Assembly (NCBI RefSeq): GCF_043290135.1
Contig: NC_134700.1
Coordinates: 159,374,053 to 159,438,052, forward strand
DNA from: Rhipicephalus microplus
Lineage: Eukaryota > Arthropoda > Arachnida > Ixodida > Ixodidae
Direction of reading: 5' to 3'
Length of the DNA stretch: 64,000 nt
Shown here: positions 32,642 through 42,548 of the stretch, piece after piece
How the letters are laid out: each line of letters opens with the position of its first letter
How positions within the stretch are numbered: the first letter of the stretch is position 1
Made by a program: the position numbers and the translations under genes
The notes under the pieces: generated by a model
Database searches by the model: none
The model's input: only the letters and a program-made list of their open reading frames with translations
Told to the model about the DNA's origin: nothing

Positions 32642-32735
32642 AGATCTAACAGACAATAATGATAAGGAATGTATAGGGGAAGTTATTAGAATAACTTCCC
32701 ATATACATTCCTTGGCATTATTTTCAGTTAGATCT
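32642..32735. repeat. Inverted pair of SINE tail segments
   Basis: agatctaacagacaataatg...ggggaagttatt is followed after a 2-3 nt centre by ataacttccc...cagttagatct, its near reverse complement. The same segment occurs once, in forward orientation, downstream of the SINE head near 46735-46770. Confidence 0.85.
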
Positions 32736-32784
32736 AAATATTATTGTGTCAAAAAACATGGAAAAACGAACCCTTAGGTATACA

Positions 32785-32792
32785 TTTCTTTC

Positions 32793-32832
<40 letters not shown>

Positions 32833-32841
32833 AAGGGAAAG

Positions 32842-32889
<48 letters not shown>
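32785..32889. repeat. (TA)n microsatellite with inverted flanks
   Basis: atttctttccctta, a TA run, then taagggaaagaaat, and a further TA run up to the LTR at 32890. Pure simple repeat; open frames reading YIYIYI in it are meaningless. Confidence 0.9.
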
Positions 32890-32892
<3 letters not shown>

Positions 32893-33025
32893 AACATACT
32901 AGAAAAAGGTAGAGAAGAGAAGCAGAGGAAGACGAAGAGTCTTGGCACGACCTCAGTGGGCTGCCGCAAACGACCATCGTTCACCTCCTGTAAATAAAAC
33001 CATCTTATCACAGCTCGCTGTTACA
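32890..33025 (+). repeat. 5' LTR of Ty3 element 1
   Basis: Starts TGTAACATACTAG and ends GCTGTTACA, with a TGTAACA/TGTTACA terminal inversion. An AATAAA-type signal (gtaaataaaacc) lies near 32993. It is 11 bases longer than its partner because of a cacagctcgct segment before the end. Confidence 0.9.
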
Positions 33026-33029
33026 GTTG

Positions 33030-33045
33030 TGGTGGAGGTGCTGGG
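33030..33045 (+). promoter_or_regulatory. Primer-binding site, tRNA-Ala type
   Basis: TGGTGGAGGTGCTGGG begins four bases after the LTR. Its complement ends CACCTCCACCA, as expected for the 3' end of a eukaryotic tRNA-Ala with CCA. Confidence 0.7.
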
Positions 33046-33136
33046 TAATCGACACCCGAAGACGGAAGGTGAACCGCAAGTTCTTCGACGGAGCCGTCGC
33101 ATTGCTGGACTTCCACCGAATCCATCTGGTCTGGAC

Positions 33137-34482
33137 ATGTCCCACAACGCAAATGAACACCGACCCCTCTCGACTTCTGCACCGACCAGTTCGGCTCCAC
33201 AACTGAGAGATGCTCGTCCCTTTGCCGGCAGACCAGATGAAGACGTCGAGGCTTGGCTCATCCATTACAAACGGGTGAGCGCCGCTAACAAATGGGATGC
33301 CGCTTCTCAGCTTTTGTACGTCGTGTTCTTTCTGAAGGATACTGCATTAATGTGGTACGAGAATCGGGAGGAAACGCTAACGACGTGGGACAGATTTGTT
33401 TCTGAAATCAAAGAGCGATTCGGCGACCCAACAACGATAAAGAAAAGAGCAGAACAGATGCTAATGCAACGTGCTCAAGTGCCAGGTGAAACTTGCACGA
33501 CCTACATTGAGGAAGTCATAAAGCTATGTAGGACCATTGACTCCGGAATGTCTGAGAAAGACAAAGTCGGGCAAATTTTAAAAGGAATCGCCGAGGATGT
33601 TTACAGTTTCCTCATCGCGAAAGACACCTTGACATCTGTCACCGATGTCATTCGTCATTGCCGCACTTTTGAACAACTAAAGACGAGACGCATCACGCCG
33701 AAGTTCGGCTGGCTACCCAATGTGACGACCATCGCGAGCATAGACAGCAACCAGGCGCTTGATCTTGCAACAACAATCTGGCAGATATTACGTGAAGAAC
33801 TCGGCCTGTACGCGCAAGTGGCAAACCGCCCAAGCACTCATCCCCCCTATCAGCCACCAGAGTTCGAGCGAAACGTTGCTTCATTCTCCTCGCACTGAGT
33901 GGCGGAGGGCTTTGAGGATTCTGATGCCACACCTCAGTATCAGCCACGTCTGTATACGATAGAGGCCCTGCCTATGACGCACGATCACGATGAGCACAGC
34001 CACATTCTTATACTCAGGGCTCTCAGCCAGACTACGTCCCCTTGCGGCAAGGGCAGTACCAACCCTACTACCAAGATGTAACTTACGACGAATACAATGA
34101 ATTCCAGAGAGCGGCAGAAACCCGTTCTTCGCGTGATAACGAACTTCCTCGCCGACAGCAGCGGCCTAGGATTCGTTCCATTGAATATAGTATAAACCGT
34201 GATCCTCCCGTGTGCTACAACTGTGGTTTCACTGGGCATATCGCTCGGTATTGCCGCCAACAACGCCACCAATCACGAGGAACACCAGCCATGTCTTCGC
34301 CACCAAGACCCGGTGCTTCATATGACCTGCGGACAACCGACTTGTTTCCAAGGGACCGTTTTTCGCGCGAGACCAGATGCAGTGATCCGCCAGCATCCGA
34401 GTGGAGTTTGACACCACCATCCAACCGTTCTCGTCGCTCGCCGTCTCCTGTGCGTCGTTCTTCTCCGCCGCCGGGAAACTAG
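33137..34482 (+). pseudogene. gag of Ty3 element 1, interrupted
   Basis: The capsid region reads RPFAGRPDEDVEAWLIHYKR, WYENREETLTTWDRFVSEIK and LMQRAQVPGETCTTYIEEV, the usual Ty3 gag fold, followed by a nucleocapsid zinc knuckle CYNCGFTGHIARYC. A TGA at 33896-33898 and a frame change at about 33970-34040 break it. The start is taken at 33137; an open frame extends further upstream into the LTR. The 3' end overlaps the protease frame by 82 nt in the -1 phase, a common gag-pro arrangement. Confidence 0.85.
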
Positions 34483-35324
34483 CATCCGCGGCCAATGGAG
34501 GTCAGGTCGCCGGACGGTCTTTTCAAGATATACCTCTGCCTATTGTTATGATCAAAAACAAAGTGAATGTGTTGATTGATGGAATACCGACGATGGCGTT
34601 AGTTGACACTGGGGCGACTGTGTCTGTGATGAGCGTCGCCTTCAGAATCTGCTTAGGTCGCAAAGTTATGTTTTCATGGGACGATACAATCACCTTTCGT
34701 GGTGTAGGAGGCGAGTGGCTTAATCCTTTTGGTATATGTGTTGTCAGTGTTTCATTGGCTGGAAAAGTATTTGTATCGGAATTTCTGGTTCTATCTCGTT
34801 GTTCGCACGATGTCATTCTTGGTATCGATTTCCTGGAGCAATGCGGTGCTTCCGTTGACTGTGGTAGTGGGGAAATATCACTAAACAATTTGTTTATACC
34901 GTCGCTTTCCGAAGAAGACTACCGTGGCGAAGACAGGAACACACTTAGTGTGATTGATGAAGTGATAGCACCATCTTGGTGCCTCACACCCGTTCGAGTC
35001 TCTTCTACAGTGGTTGATGATGCTTGTGTTGACCTCGTAGTGGGGCTTCTACGCAAGAACTGTTTTAAGAAGGACATACTTGTGCCTTGTTCTGTTGTGT
35101 GCATGACAAAAGGAGTAGCAACATTGTGGGCGCTGAACTGTTCTGCCACGCCGGTTGTGCTTCCTCGCGGAATGAAGATAGCTCTCTTTGATGAAGCCTC
35201 ATGCAACTCGATAGCAGCAATAGCTACGGACCTCCCCACCTCTTCCTCTGCTTGTGATATTCGCCATAATGAAGATCTAATGCTCGCTATGATCAGCAAG
35301 ACTCTCAGTACAACGGAACAGTAA
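34401..35324 (+). CDS. Retroviral-type aspartic protease region, ends in TAA before RT
   Basis: The active-site motif is ALVDTGATVSVM, with a flap-like segment and the second conserved motif VILGIDFLEQCGA. The frame is the same as pol, separated from it only by TAA at 35322-35324 (cag taa gcg). I read this as a C-to-T change that split one gag-pol-type polyprotein, not a designed stop. It probably processes the gag-pol polyprotein in intact relatives. Confidence 0.8.
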   Translation: MEFDTTIQPFSSLAVSCASFFSAAGKLASAANGGQVAGRSFQDIPLPIVMIKNKVNVLIDGIPTMALVDTGATVSVMSVAFRICLGRKVMFSWDDTITFRGVGGEWLNPFGICVVSVSLAGKVFVSEFLVLSRCSHDVILGIDFLEQCGASVDCGSGEISLNNLFIPSLSEEDYRGEDRNTLSVIDEVIAPSWCLTPVRVSSTVVDDACVDLVVGLLRKNCFKKDILVPCSVVCMTKGVATLWALNCSATPVVLPRGMKIALFDEASCNSIAAIATDLPTSSSACDIRHNEDLMLAMISKTLSTTEQ

Positions 35325-35330
35325 GCGCTG

Positions 35331-38009
35331 GTGCAGGTCCTTTCCCGGCATGTTGCTGCTTTCGACTTCAAACATAGAGATGCACCCCTTCAGTTACCTT
35401 CGTCCCGCGCTCGTCACAGAATAGACACTGGCTCTGCACACCCCATCCACCAAAAGCCCTACCGAGTGTCATCCTCTGAGCGCAAAGTTATCGCCGAACA
35501 AGTAAAGGACATGCTGAACAAAGGGGTCGTGCAAGAGTCGTCCAGCCCGTGGGCAGCCCCGGTCATTCTTGTCAGGAAAAAGGATGGTTCCTGGAGATTC
35601 TGCGTAGATTACAGGTGTCTAAACACTGTGACGAAGAAAGATGTATATCCCTTACCGCGGATTGATGACGTCATAGATTGCTTGCATGCCGCTTCCTATT
35701 TTTCAGCGCTTGATTTGCGCTCAGGTTATTGGCAAATACCTATGGAACCCGGCGACAAAGAAAAGACTGCTTTCGTAACTCCGGACGGCTTATTTGAATT
35801 TAATGTCATGCCTTTTGGCCTTTGTAATGCTCCAGCCACCTTTGAAAGATTTATGGACACAGTGTTACGTGGTCTGAAATGGGAGATATGCATGTGCTAC
35901 CTTGACGATGTTGTGATCTTTGGTCGTACGTTTGAGGAACATAACAACCGTCTCAGTCTAGTTCTCGACTGCATTGAAAAAGCTGGGCTGGTTCTGAATT
36001 CTAAAAAAAAATGTCGCTTTGGCGAACGTCAAACTCTCGTGCTGGGGCACTTGGTCGACAAGGATGGCGTGAGACCCGATCCTCGCAAGATAGAAGCAGT
36101 GAGCTCTTTGAAATCACCGCAGTCCGCACGAGAACTTCGCTCATTTGTCGGCCTATGCTCATATTTTCGTCGTTTTGTTCCACGATTTGCGGAGATCGTG
36201 TATCCGCTGACAAACGTCTTGCGACAGGATGCAACCTTCAACTGGACACCAGAGTGTGACGCCGCATTCTCACAACTTAAGTTTGCACTAACGTCAGCAG
36301 CACTGTTGCGTCACTTCGATCCATCTTGCCCGACTGAGGTCCACACGGACGCTAGTGGTATCGGTGTAGGTGCGGTGCTTGTACAACGTCACAATGGCGC
36401 AGAGCATGTTGTGGCATATGCCAGCCGTTGCCTGAGCAAATCAGAATGCAATTACACAGTTACGGAACAGGAATGTCTGGCAGCTGTTTTCGCCGTACAG
36501 AAGTTTCGTTGTTATCTTTACGGGAGGCCATTTAAGATAATTACCGATCACCATTCGTTATGCTGGCTGGTCGGTTTGCGCGACCCCTCTGGCCGCCTCG
36601 CACGTTGGGCGCTGCGACTTCAGGAATGCGACTTTACGGTGTCGTACAAGAGTGGTCGTCGTCACGCTGTCGCAGACTGCCTCTCCCGGATTCCTCTTGC
36701 GACTACTGACTGCGATGCTGAGAATTTTGACGGCTGCCTTGCTGCTGTTACAAGCACGTTCCCCAACGCAGCTGATTTCCAGAGAGAACAACGCAGCGAT
36801 CTTAACTTGGATCCTCTTTTTGCCGCCGCACGCGCCTCCCAACACAGCGGTCGCTTTACTATCCAAAACAAGTTGCTCTATAAAACTAACTACTCCAGAC
36901 CTGGAGCACGTTTTCTTCTAGTTGTCCCCGAGAGCCTTCGCTCCGATGTTCTACGTGCCATGCATGACGATGCGACGTCCGGTCATTTAGGCTTCATACG
37001 AACGCTAAACCGCACGCAGGAACGCTTTTACTGGCCCAAGATGTACGAAACGACGAAGCGTTACGTCGCTAGCTGCGAGACGTGCCAACGTCACAAGCGC
37101 CCGGCCACCGCTACACCAGGTCCCCATCAGCCGTTAACACCACCCAGCACACCTTTTGAACAAGTAGGAATTGACAGTATGGAACCATTTCCATTATCTA
37201 ACAATAAGAAGCGTTGGATAATCGTCTGCGTAGATCATCTTACGCGGTATGCCGAAACCGCAGCTATTCCCTCTTCTACCGCTGCATCCCTGGCGGACTT
37301 CTTGCTTCACTCCGTGGTCCTTCGCCATGGCCCACCGCGTGTTATTATCAGCGACCGTGGCCGCCAGTTCACTGCCGATGCCGTTGAAGAATTACTACGC
37401 ATATGCACAACACAGTTCCGTCATTCCACACCGTATCACCCGCAGACGAATGGCCTCGTTGAACGGACTAACAGAACGCTGATCAACATGCTTGCCATGT
37501 ACGTTTCTTCCAATCACAAGAACTGGGATGAAGTGCTGCCTTTTATCACGTACGTGTACAACACGGCAAAACATGAAACAACGAACTTCAGCCCATTTTA
37601 TCTGTTGTACGCCAGGTTGCCACTAAGCCCTCTAGACACTTTCTTACCCTTCATTCTACACAATGACGACTCTGTATCAAACACCCTGTGCTTCGCGGAA
37701 GAAGCCCGTCGAATCGCTCGTCTTCGTACTCTGGCCTCTCAACGTCGTTCGAAGGAACGATACGACGACCGTCACGAACCGGTTTTATTCGAAAAAGGTG
37801 ACTTGGTGTTACTTTGGACACCGCAACGCAAGCGTGAATTGTGTCAAAAGCTTCTGTCACGATATTCAGGCCCATTTGTAGTTTTGGAGCGTCTAAGCCA
37901 GCTCACTTACGTAATAGCTCGTCTTTTGACCAATGGTCTGCGATCGAGCAGAACGCAGCTCACTCACGTTGCTCGCCTGAAACCTTTCTACCCTCCTTGT
38001 GCATTATAA
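35331..38009 (+). CDS. Ty3 pol: reverse transcriptase, RNase H, integrase
   Basis: 892 open codons. RT: KKDGSWRFCVDYRCLN, MPFGLCNAPATFERFMD and YLDD at residues 190-193. RNase H: TDASGIGVGAV with Asp340. Integrase: the HHCC zinc part from His545 to the CETCQRHK motif, then Asp615, Asp675 and Glu711 (D,D35E spacing). The C-terminus has a GPY/F-like segment (YSGPFVVLERL). Since the frame lacks its own natural ATG, the first residues are taken from the codon after the TAA; in an intact copy it would be a continuation of the protease frame. All key catalytic residues are present. Confidence 0.94.
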   Translation: MQVLSRHVAAFDFKHRDAPLQLPSSRARHRIDTGSAHPIHQKPYRVSSSERKVIAEQVKDMLNKGVVQESSSPWAAPVILVRKKDGSWRFCVDYRCLNTVTKKDVYPLPRIDDVIDCLHAASYFSALDLRSGYWQIPMEPGDKEKTAFVTPDGLFEFNVMPFGLCNAPATFERFMDTVLRGLKWEICMCYLDDVVIFGRTFEEHNNRLSLVLDCIEKAGLVLNSKKKCRFGERQTLVLGHLVDKDGVRPDPRKIEAVSSLKSPQSARELRSFVGLCSYFRRFVPRFAEIVYPLTNVLRQDATFNWTPECDAAFSQLKFALTSAALLRHFDPSCPTEVHTDASGIGVGAVLVQRHNGAEHVVAYASRCLSKSECNYTVTEQECLAAVFAVQKFRCYLYGRPFKIITDHHSLCWLVGLRDPSGRLARWALRLQECDFTVSYKSGRRHAVADCLSRIPLATTDCDAENFDGCLAAVTSTFPNAADFQREQRSDLNLDPLFAAARASQHSGRFTIQNKLLYKTNYSRPGARFLLVVPESLRSDVLRAMHDDATSGHLGFIRTLNRTQERFYWPKMYETTKRYVASCETCQRHKRPATATPGPHQPLTPPSTPFEQVGIDSMEPFPLSNNKKRWIIVCVDHLTRYAETAAIPSSTAASLADFLLHSVVLRHGPPRVIISDRGRQFTADAVEELLRICTTQFRHSTPYHPQTNGLVERTNRTLINMLAMYVSSNHKNWDEVLPFITYVYNTAKHETTNFSPFYLLYARLPLSPLDTFLPFILHNDDSVSNTLCFAEEARRIARLRTLASQRRSKERYDDRHEPVLFEKGDLVLLWTPQRKRELCQKLLSRYSGPFVVLERLSQLTYVIARLLTNGLRSSRTQLTHVARLKPFYPPCAL

Positions 38010-38043
38010 CTCGCCCTACGGGCTTCGTCTGCTTGCGTGGGAA

Positions 38044-38165
38044 TGTAACATACTAGAAAAAGGTAGAGAAGAGAAGCAGAGGAAGACGAAGAGTCTTGGC
38101 ACGACCGCAGTGTGCTGCCGCAAACGACCATCGTTCACCTCCTGTAAATAAAACCATCTTATGTT

Positions 38166-38168
<3 letters not shown>
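38044..38168 (+). repeat. 3' LTR of Ty3 element 1
   Basis: Same start TGTAACATACTAG and end ATGTTACA. It follows a short purine run (gtggga). Differs from the 5' LTR at two positions (gaccgcagtgtg versus gacctcagtggg) and lacks the 11-base segment. A (TA)n run of about 35 bp follows. Confidence 0.9.
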
Positions 38169-38203
<35 letters not shown>

Positions 38204-38207
<4 letters not shown>

Positions 38208-38480
38208 GAAGAATAGCTTCGGTTGCCGCAAGGTTATAAGTATGAAAGTAGATGCGCTTTCACATAACAGTTTCTTCAGCCGACCTTTCAACGGGAGCCC
38301 CGTCTTTTTCAGGGCATAATATTTACACATTTTCCGTGTCTTCTTATAGCTGCCGAGACAAGAGAGAAAAAGTCAGAAGAAAGGTTTGAACAACAACAAA
38401 AATATGGCAGATCCCGCGCGTATAGAGAGGGAATCGGTGATACGCGATGCACGAATGAAGAAGGACGATATGTCACTTTA
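38204..38480 (-). mobile_element. Possible Penelope-like element 3' tail
   Basis: Read on the minus strand it contains tgaaaaagacggggctcccg, ttgaaaggtcggctgaag and aaactgttatg, wording I associate with terminal parts of tick Penelope-like elements. No coding motif is present. Confidence 0.35.
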
Positions 38481-38509
38481 AAATCAGCACGTTACGAGGC
38501 GGAGGTAAA

Positions 38510-40420
38510 TTATGCCATACGTGACTTCCATATCATGATTATCATTTTTGGACTTGTTATTTACCTTCGTCATCTATTCACGTCACCTCATTCCAAATTT
38601 GGTATATGGGGAGCTAGCGAAACAGCCGCGAACTTGCTATGAGCGTAGCATGTAGTCATGTTGCTGTATGACACGTATTTCAGGATTATCATGTTTGCAC
38701 CAGTCACATACTTTGGTTATCTATTGACGTCACGTAACCCCGAATTTGTCATATGTGGAGCTAGCGAAACGGCCACGAGCGCATCATGAAGGGCCCAATC
38801 AATGCCTCCAAAAAAAAATCATGCCTGGAACGTGAGCCTCGAGTGCGCCGCCCTATACCATCGGATTTTACCCTCCCCCTCTAGTACGGAGGCGAACGCC
38901 TTTGGCGGCCACCCTTTGCGAACGCAGCAATGCTCTCAAACTTGCCTCCGAGCAGCTGTGATGTCACGAGACAGAGCGGTGAGGTAATGTCACGTGACTG
39001 AGCGGTACGGAGGCGAGCGGTTCCACGCGGCGGATGGTCGCAACACGTGGCAGGAGGCATGGCCTTCGAGATTTTGTGCTGGCAGGAAGCTCCCAATTGG
39101 AAAGAGAGCGACGTTCCAGGCATAGTTTTACTAGGAGGCGTTGGCCCAATATACTCCAATGTAGCGTTGACATGCACGCACGCTGGGCACAGTGACGCAA
39201 CGTTAGCAAAACACGAGCACTTATAGTCTGACGCCAGGCGCGATCAGCGTCCGTCGGCGCGGCACGACGGCAACCGGCGCGAAATGCGACATGCCACATT
39301 TCGCGCTGATGCGTTACCCAGATAACACTACGTCTCCGTCTTTTCGTGACGAAGGGATGCAGGACGCGCTGAAATGCGCATGCGTCAAAGCAACGCAGCG
39401 CGGTGCGCGACTGCGAGTGTATGGCAGGACCGGCGCCTGGCGTGGCAACACCGGCGTGACGCGATGAAATGAACGCCGGTGAGCACGCGCACCACGTCAC
39501 GTCAAAATGTACTGGCGCCTTGACTGTGGCATGTAGTCATGTTCTCACATGACACGCATCTCATGATTATCATGTTTGCACCAGTCACATACCTTCGTCA
39601 TCCATTGGCGTCACGTAATACCAAGTTTCGCATATGCGAAGAAAGTGAAACGGCCGCGAGCGCATCATCGGTGTGGTATGTAATCATGTTGTTACATGAC
39701 ACGCATGTTGTGACTATCATGTTTGGGTGTGTCATTTACTTATGTCGTGCGTTCGCATCACGTATTACTGAGTTTGGTACATGTAAAGTAGCGAAACAGC
39801 CGCAAGCGCATCATGAGCGTAGCAAGTAATCATGTTGTTATATGACACGCATTTCATGTTTATCATGTTTGCAGCTGTATCATACCTTCGTCATCCATTC
39901 ACGTCCCGTAATACCAAATTTGGTATAATTGAAGCTAGCGAAACGGCCGCCAGCGCTTCATGAGCGTAACATATGTACTCATGTTGTTACATGACACTCA
40001 TCGCATGATTATCATGTTTGCATCAGTCACATACTTTCGTCATCCATTCGCGTACTGTAATACCAAATTTGGTATATGTGACGCTAGCGAAACGGCCGTG
40101 AACACATGGTGAGTGCGGCATGTAGTTATGTTGTTACATAACACGTATGTCATAATTTACATGTTAGGGTCTGTCATTTGTGTTCGCCATGCAATCATTC
40201 CATTCCGTACCTGTTTTGCAACATGCCGTGTGAATGAAACCACCTCAAGTGCTGCTGAACCATGAAGTGTAAATCATGACACTCATGACATACATGTGAT
40301 GGTTTTCATGTTATGACTAGTCCAATATGTTCTTCATACAGTCATGTTATGGTATACCAAGTTTGGTATCGATACCATTATCGAAATGGCCAGGAGAGCT
40401 AAAGTCGTAGGCGGCTAGAT
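38510..40420 (+). repeat. Tandem repeat of about 147 bp, interrupted
   Basis: The marker (c/t)atgtt...acat(g/a)acacg recurs at 39538, 39685, 39831, 39980 and 40127 (spacings 147, 146, 149, 147), with diverged units before (near 38527 and 38658) and after. Each unit also carries cgtcatccattcacgtcacg, taataccaaatttggtatat and gctagcgaaacggccgc. About 735 bp of unrelated GC-rich DNA (38785-39520) interrupts the array. Confidence 0.9.
38785..39520. other. GC-rich insertion inside the 147-bp array
   Basis: The array breaks off after gcgcatcatgaag and resumes at tgtggcatgtagtcatgtt. The insert contains an A9 run (38811-38819), paired ggtacggaggcg/gtacggaggcg motifs and an internal inverted pair (gcgcgaaatgcgacatgcca and acatttcgcgctgatgcg). 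No ORF of note. Confidence 0.5.
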
Positions 40421-40576
40421 ATATATATATATATAGATACGCTCAAAGTCGCCGAAGTTCGCTAAGAAATGCTTCGAATTTAAAAGGAAGAAGGTTGTAC
40501 GACATCCGGGCGTTCCGGCTGTGCTTGAAGCGGCATACCAATTCTATATTGTCAGATGCATACGCTTACAGCTTTG

Positions 40577-42510
40577 TTAAGTGGTAATATTATTGTCGCA
40601 ATGGGAGGCTTGGGGCAGAAGACTGTTTAGATGGAAGCGTTTGCGTCTTTTAGCGATCGTAACGCTGACAGAGTGCCTGGGTGTCCATTTATTTCGTTTT
40701 TTTATCATGTTGAATTTGTAGCTAAAGTAAGATTCCTGTTGTTCCCGTTCTCTGATTGTACGGAAATTGGTTTCCAATAGTGTAACCCTGATGTCATCAT
40801 AGCTGTGGTCATACGAGGTGCTGTGTTTTGAAAGTGGAAGGCCTGGCACGGAACGTACTTGTGCCCGATGGTTATTGAATCTAATCCTAAACGGACTGTC
40901 TGTCTGGCCCGCGTATCGCATGTTACATACCCCACATTCCAGAATTAAGGTATATGACGTTGTCTGAGTGACAGTATAGTGCATCACTTATCCTGTGCTT
41001 CCAATCCGAGTTGGTGCTTTCCGACACTGTCGTTGTCTGCATCTGTTTGCATACTTTGCATCTGCTTTTTCCGCAAGGGCGACAGCCTGTTAGAGGTTTC
41101 ATGCCTATCTTTAAATTTATGAAATGATTCTTTATACTTTTCGGCCACCTGTATACCACCCAAGGAGAAATGAAAATTTTGGATAATCGCACGCTCTGTT
41201 TCAATATGTTAAAGTGTTTTCTCAGGACCTTGTTTATGTTCGGTGGGTTGCTCGAGAAAATCAATGGCAAATTTTTGCTGCGGTGCTTATCGGCATCTTT
41301 CTAGTGGTTTAGAAGAGTCCGGCGGTCCAGATTTTCCGGCTTTTCGATGGCGTCATTAATGACAGCTGGCGGGTATCCTTGATCAAGGAGTACTTCGCGC
41401 ATATGTGTGCTGTTTTTGTGGAAGTCCTCGGTGCGGGAGCAGATTGTGTGCGTGTGTGCTCGGGAATAGGGAATGCTTGTCTTGCAGTGTCGCGGGTGGC
41501 AGCTTTTGCAGTGCAGGTATTCTTGCCTGTCCGTAGGTTTTTTGTATACGCTAGTTACCAAACTCACCATTGTCCATTCAGATAAGTACACCAAGGAAGC
41601 TTATTTCAGTGTTAGAGTAGGAGTGTGTAGTGCTGGGGTGCACTTGGTTAAATGCCGGTACGAATTTAAGCAGCTCGTTTTCCGAATGTGTCCGAATCGT
41701 GAATAAATCGTCTAGGTACCATTTATAGATTAAAGCTTTGATATCACAAGATGAAAGAAAATTGGACTTTATATGGTGCATGAATATGTTAGCGTAGTTT
41801 GGGGCCATTTTTGTACCAATTGCCGTGCCGCTGATTTGAATGTACTACTGATTGTTAAATTCAAAGCTGTTAGGTTAGAGTACAAGTCTCGTTAAGATTT
41901 CAAATACTTTTTTGCTTGGACATGCGTCAGGGTTGTGTGTGCCATACAATTAAACAAGTGCCCTTACACCATCGTCATGTGGGATATTTGTGTAGAGTGA
42001 ACTAACATCCAGTGTGTCGAGGAATGCATCGTCTGGAATTTCTACGTCCGATATTTCCCGAAGGAAATGGTTTGCGTCACGCAAAAAGGACTCGTATGTG
42101 GGTGTTATGTCTTTGATTAAAAAATCTATATAACTGGAAATGGGTTCCATTAACGTTCCCGTGCCTGATATAATGGGTCTTCCAGGGTTTCCCTCTTTAT
42201 GAATCTTCGGCAGCATGTAAAAACGATCAGGCGCCGAGTGTACCGTAATAAGTCCCTTTTGAAGCTTTGAATCAATAGAGTATTCACGTGTGAAATCCTC
42301 CAGGGTTGTTACAATGATCTTTTTGTGCTCGGTGGTAGGGTCCGAGTCGAGGTGTTTGTAAAATGGTTTGTCATTTAGTTGTCACTTGCCTTACTCAATG
42401 TAGTCCGATCTATTCAGAACAACAACGCGCGTCCTTTGTCTGTTGGTTTAATGATGAGATCTTCGCGGTTGCTCTACGCGAGTAGTGCCACTCTTTTTTT
42501 TCCTTGATAT
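40577..42510 (-). pseudogene. PLE reverse transcriptase and GIY-YIG endonuclease
   Basis: In order: NREDLIIKPTDKGRALVVLN, FYMLPKIHKEGNPGRPIISG, LDTLDVSSLYTNIPHDDGV, IGTKMAPNYANIFM, YKWYLDDLFTI (catalytic LDD), EISFLGVLI, VTSVYKKPTDRQEYLH, CRPCGKSRCKVC (zinc-binding linker) and finally LILECGVCNMRYAGQT with RIRFNNH (GIY-YIG endonuclease). Stops interrupt the frame after VRALV, near PNSFEFNNQ and elsewhere, and a one-base shift precedes the endonuclease. PLEs copy by target-primed reverse transcription. This copy cannot be translated whole. Confidence 0.87.
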
Positions 42511-42548
42511 TGTTGCGCACATGCACGAAGACAAAGAAGTGTACATGG

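Larger units (their letters stand above)
32890..38168 (+). mobile_element. Ty3/gypsy LTR retrotransposon, nearly complete and young
   Basis: Two short LTRs (136 and 125 bp) bracket a primer-binding site, gag, protease and a pol frame in the order PR-RT-RNase H-integrase of the Ty3 group. The LTRs differ by two substitutions in about 119 aligned bases plus one 11-base gap. Both outer flanks are TA microsatellite, so the 4-base target duplication cannot be delimited. Gag and the PR/RT junction carry stops; pol is open. Confidence 0.93.

Noticed and set aside
32556..32889. Open frames reading YIYIYI and the like on both strands
   Set aside because: They are translations of (TA)n microsatellites; the same applies at 47167-47300.
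35322..35324. Programmed stop-codon read-through between protease and RT
   Set aside because: Gag of the same copy is already broken by a TGA and a frame change, and the context is plain, so a point mutation is the simpler reading.
38510..40420. CRISPR-like array
   Set aside because: The regular spacing is a contiguous tandem repeat, the host is eukaryotic and there are no unique spacers.
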